From NCBI GenBank assembly GCA_035518095.1, contig DATIXX010000014.1, positions 1 to 62,758 on the forward strand: 62,758 bases of DNA. Reading direction: 5' to 3'. The notes under the pieces are model-generated. The model made no database searches, had not been told where the DNA came from, and saw only the letters and a list, made by a program, of their open reading frames with translations. The position numbers were made by a program, and so were the translations under genes. Shown here one piece after another: positions 52,243 to 62,200 of this stretch. Origin of the DNA: Burkholderiales bacterium. Its GTDB lineage: Bacteria; Pseudomonadota; Gammaproteobacteria; Burkholderiales; JAHFRG01. Within the stretch, counting starts at the first letter, position 1, and the number at the start of each line of letters is the position of its first letter.

Positions 52243-53586
52243 TTAATATTCGAGATGCAGGCGAACTCCCACCACCGTGGCTGGCCCACGATCGCGGTTG
52301 TAGCCGGGATTCTCGGTATATTGGACATCAGGACTCAACTGTGCATACTTCCCCAGTTGGACGCGGTAATAGGTCTCGATAATTTTCTCGTAACCGTAGT
52401 TGAGCGCGCCATCACCAAGATCAAAGCCGCTGCCCCCGGCGGCAAGGTAGTTCCGATGTTCGGGGGACAACCCGTTTACCACAAACCCGATACCGAATCG
52501 ATCATCATTACGCCACCAGTGATTGCCTGCCACCTGCGCCCCAAATGTCACGGTGCGATCCACCTCGGTGAAGGCAAACGTTTCAGTCGCCCCGTCGTTC
52601 CAACCCAATCGGGCGAATAGTCCCGTTTCCCCACCGTCGGCAAGCGGCTGTTCCACGTTAAGACCGAATCCATATTTTTTTCGACGGGGCTGGTCGTTCG
52701 CGGAAACGTTGGGGACGGTGTCCCGCGCAAGGCCAATCGCAATCGCGTCGTTGTATATCCCCATGTTGGCAATGTTGCGGTAGGCAAGGATTCGCACTAT
52801 GGTTGCGTACTGATTGGGTTGCAGAGTAAGTTCCAGATTTTCGCTACGAGACTGGGTTAACGGAAAGGCCAGGTCCGGACCGTTTGCGACTGTAGGCATC
52901 TGGAAAATGCCGAACCTGAGTGCCCATAGCGGTGAGATGTAGCCCAGCATGACGCCGTTGGTGTAGCCGCGTGTATCCGCCGGGTAGTCCCAGGCTGTGT
53001 TGTTCCACAGACTATAGTCCTCAAATTGAGTGCGGAATGAATTGGCGTAGCGATTGCGGTCGAAGTCATCATTGGCCGCAAACCTGCCAAGTTTAATCTC
53101 AATCCTTTCCACCGGTTCCTTGCCTGGCAACTGGTCTATAGCGCGGGGGATTTCAATCATTTCCTCCCCCATAGGCCAGAAGTAGCGCAAAAAAGCCCTG
53201 GCGATGTAAGGCCCGTTGCCCAGATTAGATGATCCTTGTCGAATGGCGTCACCATTAGTCAGTCCCCCGAGACCGGTGTCATTACTAATCGCAGCACCTC
53301 TAAAGACCTCAACATCAAGATAGGCTTGCAAATGATTCCAGACCTTCATGCCGGAATATATACCGAAAGTCTGTGTCTTTTGCGTGTCACTGTCAGTGAC
53401 CAAACTCTTGGGTCCGGAATAAGCAGCATGAAACGGAAAAAGATGCTGCGCGATAAGTGTATATTGCGCTCCAAGAAGCTGCGGCAACTCCGGGCCTTCC
53501 GCGTGCGCATTGGTGATTACAACCAAGATGAGGATGATTATTGCGAGAAGCGCGGTGTAAAGGTATTGCTCTGTGATTTTTCTCAT
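52243..53586 (-). CDS. Carbohydrate-type outer-membrane porin, OprB family
   Basis: The 447-residue barrel protein has a signal peptide to about residue 30 (ALLAIIILILVVITNAHA) and typical OprB sections: GLFARLGWNDGATETFAFTEVDRTVTFGAQV, and ETYYRVQLGKYAQLSPDVQYTENPGYNRDRGPATVVGVRLHLEY at the end. The start at 53586 has GGAAAGGA upstream; the frame extends 25 codons further back. OprB proteins pass sugars, but the mgtA partner suggests other solutes here; the ligand is unknown. Confidence 0.87.
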   Translation of the reverse strand: MRKITEQYLYTALLAIIILILVVITNAHAEGPELPQLLGAQYTLIAQHLFPFHAAYSGPKSLVTDSDTQKTQTFGIYSGMKVWNHLQAYLDVEVFRGAAISNDTGLGGLTNGDAIRQGSSNLGNGPYIARAFLRYFWPMGEEMIEIPRAIDQLPGKEPVERIEIKLGRFAANDDFDRNRYANSFRTQFEDYSLWNNTAWDYPADTRGYTNGVMLGYISPLWALRFGIFQMPTVANGPDLAFPLTQSRSENLELTLQPNQYATIVRILAYRNIANMGIYNDAIAIGLARDTVPNVSANDQPRRKKYGFGLNVEQPLADGGETGLFARLGWNDGATETFAFTEVDRTVTFGAQVAGNHWWRNDDRFGIGFVVNGLSPEHRNYLAAGGSGFDLGDGALNYGYEKIIETYYRVQLGKYAQLSPDVQYTENPGYNRDRGPATVVGVRLHLEY

Positions 53587-54003
53587 TTTTTGTCCTTTCC
53601 ACGGTCGTATGCGGGCAAACGCGACAGAAGTATCGTTCAGCGTCGGCCCTGTGGTCGCCAATCAGGCAACTACAAGTTCGATTAAAAGCGCGCTTAATTT
53701 AAATGCCGTGCGCAACACGGCATGAACTTCACTAGAAGCGCACTGCCTCGTCAAGTGGGCGAGACAGTGGCAGGGAAAATGGAGCTGATTAGTTCCTGCG
53801 GGTCAGCCGCGCCGACTCTTCTCGGTTGAACTTGGGCGACTGCCCATGAATTAATCTCCATGCAATCAGATGCCGCTGATTATTTTCGGATTCGTTTCGG
53901 ATGTCAATCCTTTTTCTAAGAATATTACGATTTTTTTTGCTGCCCATTCGACGCAGACTAAACATTGCGCTACTGCTACAGCGCCGCTCGCGCTGCGCGA
54001 ACG
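53587..54003. other. Intergenic region ahead of the porin-mgtA operon
   Basis: No gene is supported in these 417 bases. They hold a perfect hairpin (53703-53723), a second imperfect one at 53741-53769 (CACTG-C-CTCG pairing with CGAG-A-CAGTG) and presumably the porin promoter. A 93-codon frame on the minus strand overlaps the DUF1501 gene and has no recognisable content. Confidence 0.6.
53703..53723 (-). terminator. Perfect 8-bp hairpin, possible terminator of the DUF1501 transcript
   Basis: ATGCCGTG and CACGGCAT pair around a 5-base loop. On the minus strand the hairpin is followed by TTTAAATT, so it could end the transcript coming from the DUF1501 gene, about 280 bases upstream, ahead of the porin gene. 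Confidence 0.4.
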
Positions 54004-55167
54004 TCACGCGCGCAGCACATCCAGACGGGCAAACTTTCCGCCCAGGATGGTTCGCGATTCCAGGCCCCACCAGTTCTCAACCGCGGTGGCATAGAGACTG
54101 CGGAAATCCACCCCAAACGCAGGATTGCCGTTGCCATCAAGTTGTTTGAGCTGCGGCGCAGGTCCAAATAGTCCGCCCCTGACTTTTCCCCCGATCATGA
54201 AATGCACGTTTGCGGTGCCGTGGTCGGTGCCATGGCTCAGGTTTTCCTGTGGGCGGCGCCCGAATTCGGCGTAGGTTATGATCAATGTCGAATTCCAGTG
54301 GTTAATCTCAATAAGCGCCGACTTAAAAGCAACAAGCCCTTCGGCCAGCTCGCCCAGCAAGCGCTGCTGCGTGCCGGGCTGATTGCTATGAGTGTCAAAG
54401 CCGTTGAGCGAAACCTTGATTGCCGCCACGCCGCCGCCTTCTGCTATTACCTGCGAAGCATTCTTTAGACTGTTGCCGAACTGCGTCGTCGGAAATTCGG
54501 TCTTGAATTGGTAATTGCCTTTTAGATGGCTTGCAGCTTGCTGGATGTCATTTTCCACCTTGAGAATGTGCGCGAGCGCGGGATTGGTCACATTCAACTC
54601 GGCATCGCCCGCCAGCCGCGCCTCGCGCCGGAACTGTTCGGTATTGACTAAAGTAATGGCGCGCGTTCCGCCGCCAGACAACGGTCCGAGGTCCTGGCTT
54701 CCCACCACCAGACCATCGGCGGCAAACTGTTTGGGCACTGGGTCACTGGCAAATACCCGCGAAAGCCAGCCTTGTGACAGGTACTCCCCGCTGCTGGAAG
54801 CCGTATCCCAGATTTCAATAGAGCGAAAATGTGAAAGATTCGGCTGCGGATAACCCACGCCTTGGACTATTGCAAGCTCCCGCGCTTGCCACAAAGGCAT
54901 CAGCGGTTTTAGCGAAAAGTGCAAACCGGTGCGTTCATCGAGTTGCAGCACCTGATCGCGGGGAATAGCGATTTGAGGACGTAGACGGTAATACTCTGTG
55001 TCGGCATACGGGATCACGGTGTTGTAGCCGTCATTTCCACCTTTGAGCTCAATCAGCACCAGCAGATTGCGATAATCGCCTGTGCGAGACGCGGCATAAA
55101 GTACTCTCGGGGCAAACAGGGCGTACCCACTCAATCCCACGGTTTTCAGAAAAATCCGCCGGTGCAT
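54004..55167 (-). CDS. DUF1501 protein with Tat signal
   Basis: The 387-residue protein starts MHRRIFLKTVGLSGYALFAPRVLYA, a twin-arginine signal. The mature part has DUF1501 hallmarks: LIELKGGNDGYNTVIPY near the start and EFGRRPQENLSHGTDHGTANVHFMIGG near residue 300. The family is related to the alkaline-phosphatase/sulfatase fold; its reaction is unknown. The start at 55167 has GGAGG just upstream, favoured over an ATG five codons earlier that overlaps the DUF1800 stop. It is the second gene of the DUF1800-DUF1501 pair. Confidence 0.88.
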   Translation of the reverse strand: MHRRIFLKTVGLSGYALFAPRVLYAASRTGDYRNLLVLIELKGGNDGYNTVIPYADTEYYRLRPQIAIPRDQVLQLDERTGLHFSLKPLMPLWQARELAIVQGVGYPQPNLSHFRSIEIWDTASSSGEYLSQGWLSRVFASDPVPKQFAADGLVVGSQDLGPLSGGGTRAITLVNTEQFRREARLAGDAELNVTNPALAHILKVENDIQQAASHLKGNYQFKTEFPTTQFGNSLKNASQVIAEGGGVAAIKVSLNGFDTHSNQPGTQQRLLGELAEGLVAFKSALIEINHWNSTLIITYAEFGRRPQENLSHGTDHGTANVHFMIGGKVRGGLFGPAPQLKQLDGNGNPAFGVDFRSLYATAVENWWGLESRTILGGKFARLDVLRA

Positions 55168-55178
55168 TTTGACCTCCA

Positions 55179-56639
55179 TCATTCAAGCTGATATACAGGG
55201 TCGCGCGTGATCTCGCGGATGAGTTCAAGTCCATGCGCGTTTTCCTCAATCCGGTCCACTGGCGCGGAGGCCAGTGCCAGCCGAACCGCTTGTGTGCGCG
55301 GATCGATATTAAACTGTGACAGCCATCTATTCGCGTCGAACTGGATTCCCTCCATCGCCCGCACAAACCGCTCGCGGCCTTCCGTGCCCAGTATTCCCCC
55401 CGCTTTCGGCTTTCCCATCCCCTTCATTCCGGTGCGCACGCCGCGCGGCATTTCCTGCGCGCGAAAAAGTCGGCCCAGGAACTGTTTGCGGGCAAGCAAG
55501 GTCGCACTCGTGATCCAAGCTTCGCCTCCGGGCCAGCCTTTCACGTTGGGCGGCGAAAACAAGTTTTGCCCGAGCTGAGCCACCGTAAAAGCAAATGGCA
55601 GAGCGTCTGGCACGCTAAAATCGAATTGCCGCAATGTGCCGACCACCAACTCAACCGGAGATTTGGTCAGTGCTGCCCGGTTATTCTGCGAATAAAAAGC
55701 CTCGGAAAGCAGCATCCCGCGGAGCGCCACCTTGATTTCATAGCCGCTGCCGCGGAATTGATTTGCAATGCGAGCGACTTCCTTTGGGTCCGGCGCGGGT
55801 GAAACAAACTCGCGCCACATCTTGGCCACGACGAACTCAGCGGTTTCGGGCCGTTCCAGCAGAATATTCAGCACGTCATCGCCATCATAATCGCCGGTTT
55901 TGCCCAAAACGGTTTTGTCGCCATCATCGTGGAAGAAGGGCCGCCAGCGAAAATCGCCGGTCTCGGGGTCGATGCTCCAGCCGGTAAATGCCCGCGCCGC
56001 TTCCTTGACGTCGCGCTCGGTGTAATGCCCTTCGCCCAGAGTGAAAAGTTCCATAACCTCGCGCGCAAAATTCTCATTTGGGTGGCCTCTGCGGTTGGTG
56101 GCGGAATCCAGATAAATAATCATCGCAGGATCCCTGGACACCGCGTGCAGCAATGTGCCGAAATTGCCCAACGCATATTTTCTCAAAAGCACGTTCTGGC
56201 GGTACATGAGCTTGCTGTATTTCACCTTCTGCTGGCTGGAGACGAAATGGTTATGCCAGAACAGCGTCATCTTTTCGGTGAGCGGCGAAGGTGTGACGAT
56301 CATTTCCTGCAGCCACCATGCGCGCAGCTCAATGCCCTTCCTGATTTCGTCCTGCCGCCACGCCTTGCGCTGCTCCTGACTTAGGTTGCGCAGAACTCTG
56401 GGCGGGGTAATCGGATCGTTTACCCACGCCGGTGGCGCTGTCACTGTCGTATTTCGGATGCCGCTCAGAATGCGTTCCACACCTTGTTCGCGACTAAGTC
56501 CGGCAAATTCATTGACCTCGCTTTGGCTCGCAGCAAAACCAGTCCGGTTGAGAAGCAAACGCGCATCGTCAAACCCCATCCCGGCGGCATTAACGCCCGG
56601 AGCCAGCAGAAAAAGCGCGGAAAGAAGAAAATGGCGCAT
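55179..56639 (-). CDS. DUF1800 protein with Sec signal
   Basis: The 486-residue exported protein has a Sec signal peptide (MRHFLLSALFLLAPGVNAAG) and DUF1800 motifs: LLNRTGFAASQSEVNEFAGLSREQGVERIL, TLFWHNHFVSSQQKV, NENFAREVMELFTLGEGHYTERDVKEAARAFTGW and KTGDYDGDDVLNILLERPETAEFVVAKMWREFV. The family is regularly paired with DUF1501 but has no known reaction. It lies 28 bases after thpR on the same strand and leads into the DUF1501 gene. Confidence 0.88.
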   Translation of the reverse strand: MRHFLLSALFLLAPGVNAAGMGFDDARLLLNRTGFAASQSEVNEFAGLSREQGVERILSGIRNTTVTAPPAWVNDPITPPRVLRNLSQEQRKAWRQDEIRKGIELRAWWLQEMIVTPSPLTEKMTLFWHNHFVSSQQKVKYSKLMYRQNVLLRKYALGNFGTLLHAVSRDPAMIIYLDSATNRRGHPNENFAREVMELFTLGEGHYTERDVKEAARAFTGWSIDPETGDFRWRPFFHDDGDKTVLGKTGDYDGDDVLNILLERPETAEFVVAKMWREFVSPAPDPKEVARIANQFRGSGYEIKVALRGMLLSEAFYSQNNRAALTKSPVELVVGTLRQFDFSVPDALPFAFTVAQLGQNLFSPPNVKGWPGGEAWITSATLLARKQFLGRLFRAQEMPRGVRTGMKGMGKPKAGGILGTEGRERFVRAMEGIQFDANRWLSQFNIDPRTQAVRLALASAPVDRIEENAHGLELIREITRDPVYQLE

Positions 56640-56667
56640 CGACTTTTTCGCTCACTCTATTGGGTAA

Positions 56668-57288
56668 TTAACGAGGTTGCGGTTCCTGCGTTGACGCTGG
56701 CTCCAAAAAAAGCGGCCAGCGTCCGATGATTTCATAGTGCGATCCGCTCGCCATTCGATTGGAACGAACCAGAGTAAATTCGCTTATTTTCCAGTTAACG
56801 CTTTTAAGAGCGCATTGCGGCGGGTCCCAGCGGGCTTTTCTCAATAAGGTGAGATGCGGCGCGTAAGGGCGCTCGTCAAATTTGAATCCGGCGGCACGCA
56901 ACGAACTCTCGATGTTTTGGACAAGATCGCTTAACACCGGCGGAGTCTGATCGGGCGCTGCCCAGGCGATGCGGTTATGTCGCCAGTAACCCGGCGCCGA
57001 GAACTCAAGGCTGAACGCGCTGCCCCCGATCCTGGAGGCAAGCAATTTTAATTCATCAAGGCGGGAAACTTCGACGTTTCCGAGAAATGCCAGCGTGATA
57101 TGCAGATTGCCAGGTTTGCTGATGTTGCCGTCACATGTCTCGTGCAGCAGTTTCGCCCACTGCATGAATTGCGCGCGCACTGCTTGTTCCGGCCATAACG
57201 CGAAAAAGACCCTGGCGGTTTCCGCCGCCAGGGCTTCGGGCCTCTGGTTTCCGATTTGAGGCATAAGGCCTCTAACACGGTAGATCAA
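56668..57288 (-). CDS. thpR: RNA 2',3'-cyclic phosphodiesterase
   Basis: The 206-residue 2H phosphoesterase has both HxT motifs, HITLAFLG and HLTLLRKA. It opens the 2',3'-cyclic phosphate of RNA ends and was earlier named 2'-5' RNA ligase. The start is uncertain: the first ATG is used, but MPQIGNQ eight codons on is equally plausible. It lies 14 bases after ispF and may belong to the same transcript. Confidence 0.9.
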   Translation of the reverse strand: MIYRVRGLMPQIGNQRPEALAAETARVFFALWPEQAVRAQFMQWAKLLHETCDGNISKPGNLHITLAFLGNVEVSRLDELKLLASRIGGSAFSLEFSAPGYWRHNRIAWAAPDQTPPVLSDLVQNIESSLRAAGFKFDERPYAPHLTLLRKARWDPPQCALKSVNWKISEFTLVRSNRMASGSHYEIIGRWPLFLEPASTQEPQPR

Positions 57289-57302
57289 ACCGCGCGACTT
57301 TG

Positions 57303-57776
57303 TTAGAAGCTCTCAATGCAGGCTACCGCCTCGACCATGATGCCGTCGCCGTGCCCGATATGGCCCAGGCCCTCGCTGGTTTTGGCTTTAATATTGACGT
57401 CGTTGACGTCGACGGAAAGATCCTGCGAGATATTTTTCACCATTGCCGGTATGTGCGGCGCCATCTTCGGCGCGTCGGCGATGATAGTGGCGTCTATATT
57501 AATTATCCGCCAGCCGCTCTCGGTTAAGAGCTTACCCACCTCGCGCAGAAGCTTACGGCTGTCTATGCCTTTATACCGCGGGTCGGTATCGGGGAAGTGT
57601 GAGCCGATATCGCCCAAGGCCGCGGCGCCGATCAATGCATCGCAAACCGCGTGCAACAGCACATCGGCGTCGGAGTGTCCCGAGAGGCCCTTTTTATACG
57701 GTATCTCGACTCCGCCAACGATGAGTTTGCGGTTCTCAACCAGCGCATGGATGTCAAATCCCTGACCGATTCTCAT
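57303..57776 (-). CDS. ispF: 2-C-methyl-D-erythritol 2,4-cyclodiphosphate synthase
   Basis: The 157-residue trimeric enzyme forms the cyclic diphosphate in the non-mevalonate isoprenoid pathway. Metal ligands lie in GFDIHAL (Asp8 and His10) and the later SHFPDTDP region. [29 protein letters not shown] matches the family. Length is standard. Its start overlaps the ispD stop by four bases. Confidence 0.96.
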   Translation of the reverse strand: MRIGQGFDIHALVENRKLIVGGVEIPYKKGLSGHSDADVLLHAVCDALIGAAALGDIGSHFPDTDPRYKGIDSRKLLREVGKLLTESGWRIINIDATIIADAPKMAPHIPAMVKNISQDLSVDVNDVNIKAKTSEGLGHIGHGDGIMVEAVACIESF

Positions 57777-58468
57777 GCTTTCTCCATGCTTTGCAAAATC
57801 AAATCGGCGAGCGGTAAATCCTGTGCGTGCGTCACTTTCAAATTTCGCGCATCGCTTATCACCAGTTTCGGCTGCAGACCCATGCCTTCAATGGCACGCG
57901 CCTCGTCGGTCACGAGCGCGTTCTGCATCCCCCGCAGTGCGCGGGTGAGCGTGCCATAGCGGAACATTTGCGGAGTCTGCGCCTGCCAGAGTCGTTCCCG
58001 GGCCTCCGTGCCCAACACTCGCTGCGCGCCATCAGCGCGCTTTAGCGTATCCGCGACCGGCAGCGCCAGCAGGCCGCCTACCTTATCATCACCGAGCTCG
58101 TCCAGCAGTTTGTCCAGAAGTTGCGCGCTCAGGCAAGGCCGTGCCGCATCATGCACCAGCACCCAGTCTTCGGCACCGATGTCGCTATTTGCCGCGTCCA
58201 GCCCGTTCAGCACGCTCGCCGCGCGAGTTTCGCCCCCGCAGTGCAACGGCGCGAGCTTTCCCGCAAAATCTTTCCAATCGTATTGCGAGAACCATTCGTC
58301 AGACTGTGCCAGTACTATATAGACGCGATTGATTCTCGAGTTGGTGCACAAGCGCCGCACCGAATAAAACAGCATGGGTTTACCGTTGAGCGGCAGATAT
58401 TGCTTGGGGAGTTGCCCGCCCAAACGCTCTCCGGTGCCTGCAGCCGGGATCAGAGCGAAATGGTTCAA
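57773..58468 (-). CDS. ispD: 2-C-methyl-D-erythritol 4-phosphate cytidylyltransferase
   Basis: The 231-residue enzyme couples CTP to methylerythritol phosphate. The nucleotide-binding start is [28 protein letters not shown], followed by [22 protein letters not shown] and the [11 protein letters not shown] motif. It forms the ispD-ispF pair that supplies isoprenoid precursors, needed for ubiquinone and undecaprenyl phosphate. Confidence 0.96.
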   Translation of the reverse strand: MNHFALIPAAGTGERLGGQLPKQYLPLNGKPMLFYSVRRLCTNSRINRVYIVLAQSDEWFSQYDWKDFAGKLAPLHCGGETRAASVLNGLDAANSDIGAEDWVLVHDAARPCLSAQLLDKLLDELGDDKVGGLLALPVADTLKRADGAQRVLGTEARERLWQAQTPQMFRYGTLTRALRGMQNALVTDEARAIEGMGLQPKLVISDARNLKVTHAQDLPLADLILQSMEKA

Positions 58469-58533
58469 TATTTTACGCCTTGTTATAAAGCGTGCATTAT
58501 TACTTTTTCATCGGCGTGCCGGCAATGCGTATT

Positions 58534-59172
58534 CTATTTGGGCGCGCTTGTTGGGCGAAGTATGGACATGACCTGGTCATCGTCCACTTGCGGAAAATGA
58601 ACGTAAAACTGGCTCACCGCAAAAAACTCCGTGGTGGCGTGCAAGCACACGACGCGATCGGCATAGTTCTCCACTTTGTCCAAGGTATCGGGCGGCGCGA
58701 CAGGCACCGCGCATATCAGTTGCTCGGGCTTGCGTTGGCGCAATGCGCGCAACGCCGCAATCATGGTGGAACCCGTGGCGAGCCCGTCGTCAACCACGAT
58801 GACGGTGCGCCCCGCCGGGTCAATCGGCGGGCGTAACGGTGTATATTGCGCTCGGCGCTGGCGCATGATTTCAAGCTGCTTCTGCTTTTCCTGAGCGAGG
58901 TAGCTGTCACTGGCGCCGGTTGCAGCCGCATCATCGGTAACAAACATGCTGCCGCTTTCATCCACTGCGCCGATTGCAAATTCAGGGTTGCCCGGCGCGC
59001 CGATCTTGCGCACCAGAACTACATCGAGTTCACCCCCAAGTTCGTCGGCGATGCGCTTCGCCATCGGCACCGCGCCGCGCGGAATCGCCAGCACTAGCGC
59101 ATTCTTTCCGCGATAGTCGGAAAGCCTTGCAATCAGTTTGTTTGCCGCATCGAGGCGGTCGCGGAAAAACAT
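58534..59172 (-). CDS. Phosphoribosyltransferase-family protein
   Basis: The 212-residue protein has a type I phosphoribosyltransferase motif VIVVDDGLATGST at residues 124-136 and an N-terminal region PRGAVPMAKRIADELGGELDVVLVRKIGAPGNPEFAIGAVDE. This is the COG1926 group, whose substrate is undefined. AGGGA lies five bases before the ATG. It diverges from mfd across 58 bp. Confidence 0.83.
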   Translation of the reverse strand: MFFRDRLDAANKLIARLSDYRGKNALVLAIPRGAVPMAKRIADELGGELDVVLVRKIGAPGNPEFAIGAVDESGSMFVTDDAAATGASDSYLAQEKQKQLEIMRQRRAQYTPLRPPIDPAGRTVIVVDDGLATGSTMIAALRALRQRKPEQLICAVPVAPPDTLDKVENYADRVVCLHATTEFFAVSQFYVHFPQVDDDQVMSILRPTSAPK

Positions 59173-59213
59173 CCTTGTTCCCTGTGCGCCCTGGTTGGGG
59201 GCCCTTTTTACCT

Positions 59214-59219
59214 TATAAT
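59214..59219 (+). promoter_or_regulatory. -10 box of mfd, very close to the start codon
   Basis: A TATAAT (59214-59219) lies in the divergent gap, 11 bases before the mfd ATG. Transcription would begin near 59226, leaving a leader of about five bases and no ribosome-binding site. No good -35 box is seen. Confidence 0.4.
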
Positions 59220-59230
59220 ATGCCGCTTTT

Positions 59231-62200
59231 ATGCTGTTAGACCAAGCTGTTCCGCTTCCCGGTCAAATTCAACGCTACGCCGGTCTGCACGGCTCCAGCG
59301 ATGCTCTCGCGTTGTCTCAGTTTGCTGTAAAGGCAACACCGCTTGTTATCATCACAGAAACGGCACAGGATGCGCAACGCCTGGCCGAAGAAATTCCTTA
59401 TTTTGCGCCTCAACTAAAAGTCAACCTGCTACCCGACTGGGAAACGCTTCCGTACGACAGCTTTTCGCCCCACCAAGATCTGGTTTCCGAGCGGCTGGCC
59501 ACTTTGTACCACATCACGCACAACGATTGCGACATTGCGATCGCTCCGGTAACCACTGCCTTGTACAGTCTGCCGCCGCCGTCGTATCTTGCCGCCTATA
59601 CTTTTTTGATCAAGCAAGGGGAGAAACTCCACGGCCGAACTTTACGCAGCCAGTTAGCCTTGGCGGGATACAGCCATGTTACTCAGGTTGTCTCGCCCGG
59701 GGAATTCAGCGTGCGCGGCGGCTTGATCGACCTCTTTCCGATGGGCTGTGCCCTTCCGTACCGCATTGATCTTCTCGATGACGAAATCGAGAGTATCCGG
59801 ACGTTTGATGTTGATACCCAGCGCAGTGTCTACCCCGTCAACGAGATTCGGTTGCTGCCCGCCCGTGAATTTCCCTTGGACAAGGACGGCCAGGAGCGCT
59901 TTCGCCGCAACTTCCGCGAACGCTTTGAAGGCGACCCCTCGAGAAGCAGCCTATATAAAGACGTCAGTCAAGGGCTGGCGCCTGCGGGCATCGAATATTA
60001 TCTGCCGCTGTTCTTTGATGAAACAGCAACGCTTTTCGATTATTTGCCGCAAGCCGCCGCACTGTGCCTGCACCGGGATGTCATGCGCTCCCTGCAGCAC
60101 TTCTGGCGCGATACGCAGTCACGTTATGAATTGCTGCGCGGCGACCGTAGCCGCCCACTGTTGCCACCGCAGGAGTTGTTTTTGAGCGTGGACCGCTTCT
60201 TCGCCTGCTGTAAGTCGTTTCCACGCGTCGAAATTGCAGCCGAAGAAAATCCTGGCGCAGTTCGATGTGCGACCGCCGCGCTGCCGCCGCTTGCAGTAGA
60301 CCGGCGGGCGCAAAATCCGCTGTCCGGGTTGTCCTCATTTCTTGAGCAATATTCCGGCCGAGTCCTGTTGCTGGTGGAGAACCTCGGGCGGCGTGAAGTC
60401 GTAAATGAGTATCTGTCTGAACATGGGCTAAAGCCGGTGGTATGCGAAAGCTTCGAGGAATTCTGGCAAAGCAGCGCGCATTTCATGCTGTGCGCTTCGG
60501 CGCTGCAAAACGGTTTCATTCTGGAAAAGGATAGAGTTGCAATTGTCACAGAAAGCGAGCTTTACGCGTCGCAGGTCCGCAGGCGCGTTCGGCGGGAAGC
60601 CGCGCGCAGGAGCAGCGCGGAAGGAATTCTGCGCGATCTGAGCGAAATCCGCAGCGGCGATCCGGTCGTACACGAAAGCCACGGCATCGGTCGCTATTTG
60701 GGGTTGGTTAGCATGGATCAGGGGGAAGGCGCGACTGAATTCCTGGTATTGGAGTATGCGGAAAAAGACAAGCTTTATGTGCCGGTTTCGCAGCTTCACC
60801 TCATCAGCCGGTACAGCGGGGCCGCCCCCGAAGCCGCGCCTTTGCACAAGCTGGGCAGCAGCCAGTGGGACAAAGCAAAGAAAAAAGCGATGCGTCAGGT
60901 GCGGGACACCGCAGCCGAACTTTTAAATTTATACGCCCAGCGCGCTTCGCGGCAGGGCCACGCATTCAGTTTTAAACCGCATGATTATGACGCCTTTGTC
61001 GAGCGCTTCGAATTTGAGGAGACACCAGACCAGGCGGCAGCCATTCAGTCCGTAATCGAGGATCTGACCCATGGCAAACCGATGGACCGGTTAATTTGCG
61101 GCGACGTCGGTTTCGGTAAGACCGAGGTCGCGCTGCGCGCGGCATTCATTGCAGCGATGGACGGCAAGCAGGTAGCGGTACTGGTTCCGACCACGTTGCT
61201 TGTCGAGCAGCATTTTCAGAATTTCACAGATCGCTTTGCCGAATGGCCCATAAAAATAGTCGAGCTTTCGCGCTTTCGCTCGAACAAAGAACAGGCGCAG
61301 ACGCTGCAAGGATTGAGTGACGGAACCATAGATATTGTCATCGGCACGCATAAGCTGATTCAAAAGGGAGTGAAGTTCAAGCGCCTGGGTCTGGTCATCA
61401 TTGATGAAGAACACCGTTTTGGCGTACGGCAAAAAGAAAAGCTGAAGGCACTGCGCGCTGAAGTGGACGTATTGACCCTCACCGCCACCCCGATTCCACG
61501 CACGCTGGCGATGTCGCTCGAAGGTCTGCGTGATTTCTCCGTAATTACCACTGCGCCCGAACGCCGGCTGGCTATCAAGACCTTCGTCACGCCATATAAC
61601 CAGGGCATCATCCGCGAGGCGGCGCTGCGCGAACTGAAGCGCGGCGGGCAGGTGTATTTTCTGCACAATGAAATCAGCACCATTGAAACCATGTACCAGA
61701 GGTTGGCAAAGCTGTTGCCGGAGGCGCGCATCCATTACGCGCACGGGCAGATGCGCGAGCGCGAGCTTGAGCGCGTAATGCGCGATTTTTACCAGCAGCG
61801 TTTCAACCTGTTGCTTAGCACCGCCATCATCGAAACCGGAATTGATATCCCGACCGCCAATACCATGATTATTAACCGCGCCGATAAATTCGGCCTGGCA
61901 CAGCTGCACCAACTGCGCGGGCGCGTCGGCCGGTCGCACCACCAGGCTTATGCGTACCTACTCACACCCGATGAAGAAGCGGTGAGCGCACAGGCGCGAA
62001 AAAGACTGGAAGCCATCCAAATGATGGAGGAATTGGGCTCGGGCTTTTATCTCGCCATGCATGATTTGGAGATCCGCGGTGCCGGCGAAATCCTGGGCGA
62101 AGCGCAAAGCGGAGAAATGCAGGAAGTGGGTTTCAATCTATACAACCAGATGCTGGGCGCCGCCGTGCAATCGCTGAAGAACGGCATAGAGCCGGATCTT

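Noticed and set aside
53789..54070. 93-codon minus-strand frame between the DUF1501 and porin genes
   Set aside because: It starts inside the DUF1501 gene in another frame and has no recognisable content.
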